NCBI GenBank assembly: GCA_902464015.1
Contig: CABQHM010000058.1
Span: forward strand, 1-20,333
Reading direction: 5' to 3'
DNA length: 20,333 nucleotides
Source of the DNA: an uncultured Coriobacteriales bacterium
GTDB lineage: Bacteria; Actinomycetota; Coriobacteriia; Coriobacteriales; UMGS124
Under the pieces are notes generated by a model that saw nothing but the letters and a program-made list of their open reading frames with translations, made no database searches and was not told the origin of the DNA. Each line of letters starts with the position of its first letter. Positions within the stretch are counted from its first letter, which is position 1. Below, piece by piece: positions 7,607 to 13,765 of this stretch. The position numbers were made by a program, and so were the translations under genes.

Positions 7607-8122
7607 CTACTCCTTGTTGCCTGAATCCTTGGTACGGGGATGCGCCTTGGCGGGCGCGGGATACTGCATCGTCGGCTCGAACGCGTCGAAGCGGCCCTTG
7701 AGCCCGCGCAGATAGCGCTGTGCCGCGCCGACCAACACCTCGCGCTCGTCTGGGGGGATGTCGATGAAAGCCTCGACGTCAGCCTGCAGCAGCGGCATCA
7801 CGTTCTCATCAACGAACTTCTTGCCCTGCGGCGTGAGGAACACGCGCATGCCCCTACCGGTCTCGGCCGGCTCAAGATGGAGGATGCCGTCGGCCACGAG
7901 CTTGTGCACCGATGAGCCGACCGTCTGTTTGCCCAGGTAGGCATAGGCACAGATGTCGCGCTGCAAACAGCCTTCCCCGCACTCGCACAACGCCCACAGA
8001 ACGTCGAACGCGCTCTGCGATATACCGAGCTTGAGCGCGGCAGCATCGTAGACGTCTTGGAACTCCCTGAGGAACTGGTTGAATTCCTCGTAGGAACGCT
8101 TGGCTTCCTCCGTCGGTTCCAT
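7607..8122 (-). CDS. MarR family winged-helix transcriptional regulator
   Basis: A 171-residue regulator. The N-terminal dimerisation helix leads into the winged helix: GISQSAFDVLWALCECGEGCLQRDI, a recognition helix AYLGKQTVGSSVHKLVADG, and the wing LHLEPAETGRGMRVFLTPQGKKFVDE with the usual Arg/Gly-rich turn. GTAGGGAGGGACC directly precedes the ATG at 8122. The last codons contain the ribosome site of the MATE exporter gene, whose start lies 7 bases past this stop. MarR regulators of this kind repress their own operon and are released by ligand. The repeated motif at 8138-8157 and 8214-8233 is the obvious candidate operator. The C-terminal 20 residues are Pro/Lys-rich and probably disordered. 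Confidence 0.9.
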   Translation of the reverse strand: MEPTEEAKRSYEEFNQFLREFQDVYDAAALKLGISQSAFDVLWALCECGEGCLQRDICAYAYLGKQTVGSSVHKLVADGILHLEPAETGRGMRVFLTPQGKKFVDENVMPLLQADVEAFIDIPPDEREVLVGAAQRYLRGLKGRFDAFEPTMQYPAPAKAHPRTKDSGNKE

Positions 8123-8137
8123 GGTCCCTCCCTACTA

Positions 8138-8233
8138 TATGTCCGATTTCAGACTCATAGTAGTCAACTTTCGGATTTACCACACGCGCGCGGGGGCATG
8201 CACGAGGACTCCATATGTACGATTTCGGACTCA
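8138..8233. promoter_or_regulatory. Putative MarR operator: two 20-bp repeats upstream of the MarR-MATE operon
   Basis: TATGTCCGATTTCAGACTCA (8138-8157) recurs as TATGTACGATTTCGGACTCA (8214-8233), 18 of 20 bases identical, 76 bp apart (about seven helical turns). Each contains a small GTC/GAC dyad. The first copy ends 16 bases before the MarR start, covering the expected promoter and leader region. A TTGACT at 8167-8162 (minus strand) may be part of the promoter, but no well-spaced -10 was found. The second copy sits nearer the divergent C39-like gene and could also affect it. Confidence 0.6.
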
Positions 8234-8356
8234 GCAGCTGGGGCGCGAGGGCCGGGCAAACGACGCAGAAGCGCAGGAAACAGGGTATTCTCGATGGTTA
8301 GCTGCGGAAACGGGCCTTCCGGGCGGCCGTCCATGTTAGACTGAGGACGATTTGTC

Positions 8357-9331
8357 ATGAAGACCGAAGGAGATATGCGCTTGGACGGCAGGACTTGTAC
8401 ACGCAGGGCATTCATAGCAAGCACGGTCGCGGCAACGATTGCCGGGCTCGGCTCGCTGATGCCTACCGGTCGCGCTAAAGTCGCCCTTGCCGACGAGCAG
8501 GCAGTCTTCGCCGGCGGTGCCCAAGGCGCGGCCGCAGGGGACATGCCCGTCTTCAACATCCCCACGTCTCTTCCCGCATGGGTGGACGAGCAAGCGGCGC
8601 AGACGCTTCTCTCCCAGGCAAGCGACCCCGATGTCGCAAGCATCCTGTGCGATGCGCAGGCCCTCGGCGAGCTTGACCAAGACCTGGCAGAGAAGCTGCT
8701 CGAACTCGCAGCCGACGACCCTGCCGCCCGATCCTTCGTGGCAGGTTTCCGCACCTCCTACCCCGGCACGAAAGCCGGCGGTCTCACCGAAGACGATTTG
8801 CCTGCCGACGGAAGCATCCCGCACCTCATGCAGTGGGACAAGCGCTGGGGCTACATGGAGTACATCGGCGGTCCGTTGGGAACCAAGGGCTGCTGCCCCA
8901 CTTCGCTGGCAATGCTCTATGCAGGCCTTTCAGGCCGCACCGACATGAGTCCCTACATGGTGTCGCTGCTCGCGACGGAGTCGGAACTGTGCGACGCCCA
9001 AGCTGGCACGCACGGCGAGTTCGTGGGATACTTCTGCGAGCACGTCGGCCTTGATTGGGCCGACGTCACCACCATCGACGAGGCGGCAGGCTACCTCAAC
9101 GACGGCTGGCTTCTCGTGTGCAACCTTGGCGCCGGCGAGTTCACCGACCTAGGCCACTACGTGCTCATCACCGGCTGGTCAGGCTACGACGGAGACGTGC
9201 ACGTGAACGACCCGTACACGACGTCGGTCAACGAGCGCCCCTGGCCCTTGGTGACCATCTTCTATGAGTGCAACTCGACCTATGCCGTGAGGGCTGGAGA
9301 GGCACTGCTGTCCTCGCCCAACGTCACCTAA
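8357..9331 (+). CDS. Tat-exported C39-like (PF13529-type) cysteine peptidase family protein
   Basis: A 324-residue secreted protein. Residues 15-22 are TRRAFIAS, a twin-arginine motif, followed by a hydrophobic stretch (STVAATIAGLGSL) and a likely cleavage site after ALA at residue 45. Residues 46-150 are Ala/Asp-rich without a known domain. From about 160 there is a C39_2-type fold: PHLMQWDKRWGYMEY, then GPLGTKGCCPTSLAMLYAGL with the candidate nucleophile Cys179, GHYVLITGWSGY with His267, and HVNDPY with Asp285. The family usually has Gly after the Cys; here it is a second Cys. The Cys-His-Asp set suggests an active papain-fold peptidase or amidase outside the membrane; substrate unknown. 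The start at 8357 has GAGGA 9 bases upstream; the ATG at 8375 is only 2 bases from AAGGAG, which is too close. crcB follows after 10 bases. Confidence 0.8.
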   Translation: MKTEGDMRLDGRTCTRRAFIASTVAATIAGLGSLMPTGRAKVALADEQAVFAGGAQGAAAGDMPVFNIPTSLPAWVDEQAAQTLLSQASDPDVASILCDAQALGELDQDLAEKLLELAADDPAARSFVAGFRTSYPGTKAGGLTEDDLPADGSIPHLMQWDKRWGYMEYIGGPLGTKGCCPTSLAMLYAGLSGRTDMSPYMVSLLATESELCDAQAGTHGEFVGYFCEHVGLDWADVTTIDEAAGYLNDGWLLVCNLGAGEFTDLGHYVLITGWSGYDGDVHVNDPYTTSVNERPWPLVTIFYECNSTYAVRAGEALLSSPNVT

Positions 9332-9341
9332 GAAGGACCGG

Positions 9342-9713
9342 ATGTTTCTCAACTGCCTGTTTGTCGGCCTCGGCGGCTTTGTGGGATCGGCGCTGCGCTA
9401 CCTCGTGGGCTTCATCCCCACAGGCGCCGTCGCCGCTTTTCCCATCAAGACGCTCGTCATCAACATCGTGGGCTCGTTCGTGATAGGCCTTGTGTGCGCA
9501 CTTGCATCTAAGCTGGGCACGGCCATGAACCCGCAGCTGCTGCTCTTCCTCAAGGTGGGCCTGTGCGGCGGCTTCACCACGTTCTCCACGTTCGCACTTG
9601 AGTCGAACAGCCTTATCCAAGCAGGCAAAACCCCGCTCGCCGTGCTGTACGCCGTACTGAGCGTGACCTTGAGCATCGCCGCCGTGTTTGCAGCGCAGGC
9701 GCTGGTGAAGTAG
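9342..9713 (+). CDS. crcB: CrcB/Fluc fluoride ion channel
   Basis: A 123-residue protein with four membrane segments, the normal size for a single-gene, dual-topology Fluc channel that exports fluoride as a homodimer. Family signatures are GGFVGSALRYLVG near the N-terminus, NIVGSFVIGLV (the conserved Asn of helix 2), and GLCGGFTTFSTFALES (the Phe-box region and Na+ site). AGAAGGA precedes the ATG. No fluoride riboswitch was seen: only 10 bases separate it from the upstream C39-like gene, so it is probably read through from that promoter. It converges on the ArsC-family gene with a 9-base gap and no clear terminator. Confidence 0.93.
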   Translation: MFLNCLFVGLGGFVGSALRYLVGFIPTGAVAAFPIKTLVINIVGSFVIGLVCALASKLGTAMNPQLLLFLKVGLCGGFTTFSTFALESNSLIQAGKTPLAVLYAVLSVTLSIAAVFAAQALVK

Positions 9714-9722
9714 GAGAAGAGC

Positions 9723-10082
9723 CTAGCCCAGGCGCTCCTGCCAGGCCTGCTCGCGAAAACCGACGAGCACGAAGTCATCGCCCACCACAAGCGGGCGTTT
9801 CACAAGCATGCCGTTCTCGGCAAGCAGGGCAAGCGCGTCCTCGTCGCTCAACCCCGCGTCAAGCTGGGCCTTTATGTTGCGCTCACGATAGAGCACGCCA
9901 CTTGTGTTGAAGAGCTTGCGCACAGGCAAGTCTCCCCGCTCGCGCCACTCGGCAAGCTCGGCCGCCGTGGGGTTATTGGTCACAATGTCACGGTCGATGT
10001 AGTCGACACCGTGCTCGTCGAGCCACTTTTTGGCCTTCTTGCAGGTAGAGCACTTGGGATACTCAAGGAAGAGAACGGGCAT
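9723..10082 (-). CDS. ArsC/Spx-family thioredoxin-fold protein (arsenate reductase-like)
   Basis: A 119-residue protein of the ArsC/Spx/YffB group. The N-terminal strand FLEYPKCSTCKKAKKWL carries the CxxC at residues 11 and 14. GVDYIDRDIVTNNPTAAEL and the later PVRKLFNTSGVLYRE have the usual Asn-Thr-Ser and Arg positions, followed by GMLVKRPLVVGDD, the conserved cis-Pro region. Such proteins include glutaredoxin-dependent arsenate reductases and RNA-polymerase-binding Spx regulators. The short, CxxC-bearing form is usually annotated as an arsenate reductase family protein and its true role is often unknown. The ATG at 10082 is chosen because GGAG lies 6 bases upstream; the GTG at 10097 would place that site inside the gene. 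A -10-like TACAAT lies at 10124-10119. Confidence 0.85.
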   Translation of the reverse strand: MPVLFLEYPKCSTCKKAKKWLDEHGVDYIDRDIVTNNPTAAELAEWRERGDLPVRKLFNTSGVLYRERNIKAQLDAGLSDEDALALLAENGMLVKRPLVVGDDFVLVGFREQAWQERLG

Positions 10083-10363
10083 GGCGGCTCCAATCACACG
10101 GTTGCTCGAATGGTGCAGATTGTACTCCGCGAGAAGGACGGAAAGACCCGCAGCATGGCGGGATCAAGGCTATATCTCCTCGATGCGAGTCGCGAGATAG
10201 TCGCGGAAACCTGACGGCGCGGGATGTTTCTAGGTACTTCCTAATCTACCTGCTCTTTTGCAATTCTAGGCAATTTTTGCAAGTTTTACAGAGCTCGAGA
10301 CACCGCCCGTAGGGGACCAAAGTGATGCAGGGGTTGCCACTGAACCACCATTTCAAAGAGCAT
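10083..10363. other. Intergenic region between the ArsC-family gene and the left TCGAG repeat
   Basis: No gene was recognised. On the minus strand TACAAT at 10124-10119 could be the -10 of the ArsC-family gene. The rest, including an AT-richer patch at 10220-10290, shows no clear hairpin, repeat or coding signal. Confidence 0.4.
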
Positions 10364-10430
10364 GTCGGGTCATTCGGCGCAAATTTGTCGAGTGACTCGA
10401 CGAAATGGATGTCGAGCCTGTCGAGTTGTC
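10364..10430. repeat. Left (3') copy of the 67-bp TCGAG-rich direct repeat flanking the Schlafen-like gene
   Basis: About 61 of 67 bases match the copy at 12054-12120, in the same orientation. It contains the perfect 15-bp palindrome GTCGAGTGACTCGAC at 10387-10401 and two further GTCGAG words. The neighbouring palindrome, intact in the right copy, is broken here by three changes (GTCGGGTCATTCGGC, 10364-10378), and the -10-like TATTAT of the right copy has no counterpart. It lies 110 bp past the stop of the Schlafen-like gene. Confidence 0.9.
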
Positions 10431-10540
10431 AGAGCAAGAAGGACGGTTGAACCGCCCGCCCGCAATCTACTCAAACGAGGAGTCGACCTTTTGCCCTCCA
10501 TCTCCGCCCACCAGCGGCACTCCTCCGCTTGCCCTGTTCC

Positions 10541-12010
10541 TCAGCCTGCCGCCGCCTCCAATTTCATCCTTCCCCGCTCCCCCGCCACGTGCCTCAACGC
10601 GCCCGTGCGGAGCATGGCATCGACCGTCGTGCTCAGCCTCTTAGAGATGCCCTTGTATCCCATGGCGCGAGCAAGCTCGGTCAGCGTAAGGGGGCCGGCC
10701 GCCAACGCCTCCAGAACACGCGCCTCATACTCTTCAGCCCTAGCCACAGCGCCTCCCGACGGCAGAAATGCCCGATGGATAGGAATGGTCACTGAAAGAT
10801 AACCGCGCGCATCATCCATCTCGAACGTCGGCTCATCGGAGCCGTTCTGGCGCAAGGCCGCGAAAGCGTTAGGAAACCCAGTGTTGCGACCCTCGATGAG
10901 ATGCAGCTCCTTGAGAAAATCGCCAATCCTGCGATTGCGATAGATACGCGCACGGAACCTATGTGCCTCCACGTCCTCGTCGGTAATACTACAATCAAAG
11001 CCCGGGTAGCTCGTCACTTCCAGGGATTGGGGCGTGACACGCACGCAAATGGGCTCAGCAACCTGGTAGGAGCGGTGATACACGGCATTCGAAAGAATCT
11101 CTTCCACCGCACGGAATGGGTAGTTGTACACCACACACGCCTCAGCGGCGTCATCAAGCTTGTATGTCTTAGACGCAATGACAAAGTTCTCGATATACGA
11201 GAGCGCGTCTCTCAGCTGACGTTGAATAGGGCCGGTAAACGCCCTCTCAACCATGCCTTCGCCCGTAGGGTCGGGAATGACGACGACCTCGATGCGCGCG
11301 TAACGGAAATACCGCTCCGGCCTCTCGGAAAACATGAGAATGCCAACATTGCGCGGCCTTCGCCTCTCGGGCGGACCTGAAAGAAGCTGCAGGTCATCGG
11401 CAATCTCGATCAATCCGCTGTCCACAGTCTGTTCGTACAGACTGCTTCCTATTTGTTTGAGATGCTCTCGCATGAGGCCCAGGTCGAGATCTTCCACCTC
11501 GGCCAGCAGATTGGGGCGGTCATCGAAAGGGATATCCGATGCCACATAGAAAAGTTCCCTTTCTTCCTGCGGCGATGCGACAATTGTGCTGCTGAACTTG
11601 CGAATGTAGTAAAACTTGCTCGACTTGTCAGACAGGACGTCCTTCGAAGCCTTGTAAGGGCGTCCACATCCTCCGGGCACCCAGATGACAATGATGTAGA
11701 CACCCTGGAAAAGAACCGGCTCCACAACCGGGTTGTACAGAGGCTCGATGCAATGGCACAGGCCGACAAGGCGCTTGAGAATGTCATCGATGCGCTCCTG
11801 TTCGATGCCCTTAAGAGGGGAGACGGGGCTGCCGTCGCGTTCCTCCACGCCAATGACGATGTAGCCGCCGCCAATGTTGTCGATGTCGTTGGCAAAGGCA
11901 CAAATGGTATGGATGATGGGGTTTGGATTGAAATCCGCCTTGAACTCGACGCGCGTAGATTCAACCGTGCGCAGGTTGACAAGGTCGTCAATGTTCACTG
12001 GTATGGCCAT
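10541..12010 (-). CDS. Schlafen AlbA_2 domain / HATPase_c_4 ATP-binding protein (RecG-like regulator)
   Basis: A 489-residue protein of the family often mislabelled RecG homologue. Residues 15-135 form an AlbA_2 (Schlafen-type, PF04326) domain: ESTRVEFKADFN, AFANDIDNIGGGYIVIGVEE, then KFYYIRKFSST. The middle carries a GHKL-type HATPase_c_4 segment: FRAVEEILSNAVYHRSY (Glu/Asn and His-Arg), then LEVTSYPGFD. The C-terminus (from about 425) looks like a winged helix: ARVLEALAAGPLTLTELARAM, then RLSTTVDAMLRTGALRHV. Such proteins are thought to be ATP-responsive DNA-binding regulators; some sit in defence or mobile regions. GAGGAGG lies 8 bases before the ATG. Its promoter contains a TCGAG palindrome between -35 and -10, so self-repression is likely (inference). 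It follows the AAA ATPase gene on the same strand. Confidence 0.88.
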   Translation of the reverse strand: MAIPVNIDDLVNLRTVESTRVEFKADFNPNPIIHTICAFANDIDNIGGGYIVIGVEERDGSPVSPLKGIEQERIDDILKRLVGLCHCIEPLYNPVVEPVLFQGVYIIVIWVPGGCGRPYKASKDVLSDKSSKFYYIRKFSSTIVASPQEERELFYVASDIPFDDRPNLLAEVEDLDLGLMREHLKQIGSSLYEQTVDSGLIEIADDLQLLSGPPERRRPRNVGILMFSERPERYFRYARIEVVVIPDPTGEGMVERAFTGPIQRQLRDALSYIENFVIASKTYKLDDAAEACVVYNYPFRAVEEILSNAVYHRSYQVAEPICVRVTPQSLEVTSYPGFDCSITDEDVEAHRFRARIYRNRRIGDFLKELHLIEGRNTGFPNAFAALRQNGSDEPTFEMDDARGYLSVTIPIHRAFLPSGGAVARAEEYEARVLEALAAGPLTLTELARAMGYKGISKRLSTTVDAMLRTGALRHVAGERGRMKLEAAAG

Positions 12011-12043
12011 AACATCATCCTCCTCGATGACTCGACGAGCTCG

Positions 12044-12072
12044 ATAATAAAACGTCGAGTCACTCGACGCAA
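12044..12072 (-). promoter_or_regulatory. Promoter of the Schlafen-like gene with operator in the spacer
   Basis: On the minus strand TTGCGT (12072-12067) and TATTAT (12049-12044) are separated by exactly 17 bases. The 15-bp palindrome GTCGAGTCACTCGAC (12054-12068) fills the spacer, and a second palindrome (12077-12091) lies just upstream of the -35. A protein bound at the first would block RNA polymerase. The best candidate is the gene's own product, which has DNA-binding domains. Confidence 0.6.
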
Positions 12073-12120
12073 GTTTGTCGAGTGACTCGACGAAATGGGC
12101 GTCGAGCCTGTCGAGTTGTC
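12054..12120. repeat. Right (5') copy of the 67-bp TCGAG-rich direct repeat
   Basis: It contains two intact 15-bp palindromes, GTCGAGTCACTCGAC (12054-12068) and GTCGAGTGACTCGAC (12077-12091), then GTCGAG at 12101 and 12110 as a direct pair. It overlaps the promoter of the Schlafen-like gene. With the copy at 10364-10430 it brackets the gene at a period of 1690 bp. Confidence 0.9.
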
Positions 12121-12208
12121 GGGGAGCACAGGGGCTTGGGACAACTTACGTGCGGCAAATCATCCGAGCCTTTCCTAAATGCCCAAGCCTCATGGCGCCG
12201 TTGCCCCC

Positions 12209-12290
12209 CATTTCTTCCGTAAATGTGTAAAGCTCCCACATTTTACCATGAGAAAACGTGTAATGATTACACATTTACGGAAGTTTTGCC
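12209..12290. repeat. Left (3') copy of the 82-bp palindromic direct repeat flanking the AAA ATPase gene
   Basis: 78 of 82 bases match 13653-13734. The copy is a nested dyad centred on CATG at 12247-12250: perfect 17-bp outer arms CTTCCGTAAATGTGTAA (12214-12230) and its complement (12267-12283), and inner partly paired arms around TTTTACCATG. The stop codon and last two codons (Leu-Pro-stop) of the AAA ATPase gene lie inside the right arm. A minus-strand TAAAAT (12245-12240) points towards the Schlafen-like gene, so this copy might also drive or regulate it. Confidence 0.93.
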
Positions 12291-13645
12291 TCTTCTGCGA
12301 GCCCCAATGCTTCCTCTATCAGGGGAATCGCACGGTGTACTAGATAAAGCGGAATGTTGAGCAGGCCATCGTTGTATGCGAGGTTGCGCATCGAGAAGCG
12401 AACCCGCAGGGGCGTGGTGTCTGCGTGCTTCTTGGTGTAATAGCGCAGACTCGGCGAATCCACGACCTCCCCCGCCTTCACCTCAACGGGCACGAGGGTG
12501 TTTTTGACCTGCAGCAAGAAGTCGACCTCGTACTTCGGCTTCTCATTTGTCCAGTACCTCGGCAACACATCAAGCTGGGGAACGAGGGACTGCAGCACAT
12601 AGTCCTCGGCAAAAGCCCCCTTAAACTCAGACAGCAGGCGCTCGTCGTCGGCGAAAGCGGCTGCATCGAGACGCGCGTGTCGCCTCAGCAGCCCAACATC
12701 GAACCCGTATGCCTTGAACGCCGACCCGTCATCATAGGCCGACACGGGAATCCCGCGAGCCGCGTTGAGCCTCACGCGCTGCAGCAAGCCTGCATCAACA
12801 AGCCACTCGACAGCATCCTCATACTCCCTCGCTCGGGCACCCTCACGCACCAGGCCCCACATGAACTTTTTGTTCTCACGAGCAAGCTGAGCGGGCAGCG
12901 AGTTCCACACCAGCGAGATCTTCGCAAACTGATACTTCCCGCCATGCTTTGCGAAGTCGCGCTCATAGGAGTCAAGCAGGTTTGACTGCACCGTGTCGAC
13001 CTGCGCCATGTCGCCCGTCTGAGCCCATCGCACGACAGCCTCCGGCATGCCCCCGACAGCAAAAAAGCGGCAGAGGTTCTCGCGCAGCTGGTTGGCAAAA
13101 AGATCGGGCAAGGCACCGAAGCCCTCAAGGCTTGCGATGTACGCGTCGAGGTTTCCCGCCCCCACGGCACGCAGGTACTCCGAGAAAGACAGCGGGTACA
13201 TGTCGAGAAAATCAACTTTGCCCACGGGAAAAGCGCTGGTATCACGCGTGAGGCGCACTCCGAGCAACGAGCCGGCGCACGCAATGTGATATTCGGGCGC
13301 CTCGTCGCAGAAATACTTCAGCATGCCGACCGCAGCCGGGCAATCTTGAATCTCATCGAGGATGACCAGCGTCTCACCAGGGTCGATAGGCTGACCCACG
13401 GCAAAAGAAAGGTTGGTGATGACCCGCTTGGGGTCCCGCGTGGTCTCAAACAGCTGGGCATACTCGCCCGGCACGCCAGGAGCTATCTCCTCAAGCGACA
13501 CGTACACGCAATTGCGGTATCTGGTAGATCCGAATTCCTTGAGCGCCCAGGTTTTCCCAACCTGCCGCGCACCCTTGAGTATAAGGGGCTTACGATAGGG
13601 AGAGGCCTTCCATTCGTCCAACTTATAAAGAATATCGCGCTCCAT
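12275..13645 (-). CDS. AAA_14 / DUF4143 family ATPase
   Basis: A 456-residue protein of the widespread AAA_14 plus DUF4143 ATPase family. Residues 25-32 are the Walker A GARQVGKT; residues 93-100 are the Walker B LVILDEIQ; AGSLLGV near residue 125 is the sensor region. The C-terminal DUF4143 part has KYEVDFLLQVKNTLVPVEVKAG, a PD-(D/E)xK-nuclease-like pattern (Glu-x-Asp, then Glu-x-Lys), although nuclease activity is not established for most members. These proteins are common in archaea and gut bacteria, often in several copies, and their function is unknown; toxin-like, defence and regulatory roles have been suggested. The start at 13645 has only a weak purine stretch (GGAAG) about 12 bases upstream, within the repeat. 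The final codons lie in the other copy of the same repeat, so the gene fills the space between the copies. Confidence 0.9.
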   Translation of the reverse strand: MERDILYKLDEWKASPYRKPLILKGARQVGKTWALKEFGSTRYRNCVYVSLEEIAPGVPGEYAQLFETTRDPKRVITNLSFAVGQPIDPGETLVILDEIQDCPAAVGMLKYFCDEAPEYHIACAGSLLGVRLTRDTSAFPVGKVDFLDMYPLSFSEYLRAVGAGNLDAYIASLEGFGALPDLFANQLRENLCRFFAVGGMPEAVVRWAQTGDMAQVDTVQSNLLDSYERDFAKHGGKYQFAKISLVWNSLPAQLARENKKFMWGLVREGARAREYEDAVEWLVDAGLLQRVRLNAARGIPVSAYDDGSAFKAYGFDVGLLRRHARLDAAAFADDERLLSEFKGAFAEDYVLQSLVPQLDVLPRYWTNEKPKYEVDFLLQVKNTLVPVEVKAGEVVDSPSLRYYTKKHADTTPLRVRFSMRNLAYNDGLLNIPLYLVHRAIPLIEEALGLAEEAKLP

Positions 13646-13652
13646 GGAAGCT

Positions 13653-13734
13653 CATTTCTTCCGTAAATGTGTAAAGCTCCCACATTTTACCATGGGAAAA
13701 CGTGTAAGGGTTACACATTTACGGAAGTTCTGCC
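13653..13734. repeat. Right (5') copy of the 82-bp palindromic direct repeat, leader of the AAA ATPase gene
   Basis: It has the same nested dyad as 12209-12290, with both 17-bp arms unchanged and CATG at its centre. It ends 8 bases before the AAA ATPase start, so it is the promoter, operator and leader of that gene; a minus-strand TAAAAT (13689-13684) is a candidate -10. The period between copies is 1444 bp. Its distal end lies 31 bp from the stop of the putative replication initiator gene, so the dyad could also act as a terminator for that gene. Confidence 0.93.
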
Positions 13735-13765
13735 CGTGTGGAGCGGCGGCAGACGCGTCTCTCCC

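Noticed and set aside
9332..9341. A fluoride riboswitch controlling crcB
   Set aside because: Only 10 bases precede the gene, and no pseudoknot-type leader was seen before the upstream C39-like gene.
5316..10082. An arsenic resistance locus (ArsM-like methyltransferase plus ArsC-like reductase)
   Set aside because: The two genes are nearly 4 kb apart with unrelated genes between, ArsM cysteines could not be identified, and no ArsR or arsenite pump is present.
12209..13734. An insertion sequence with terminal repeats
   Set aside because: The bracketing repeats are direct, the enclosed gene is an AAA ATPase rather than a transposase, and no target duplication was seen. A cassette-like unit is kept as a hypothesis only.
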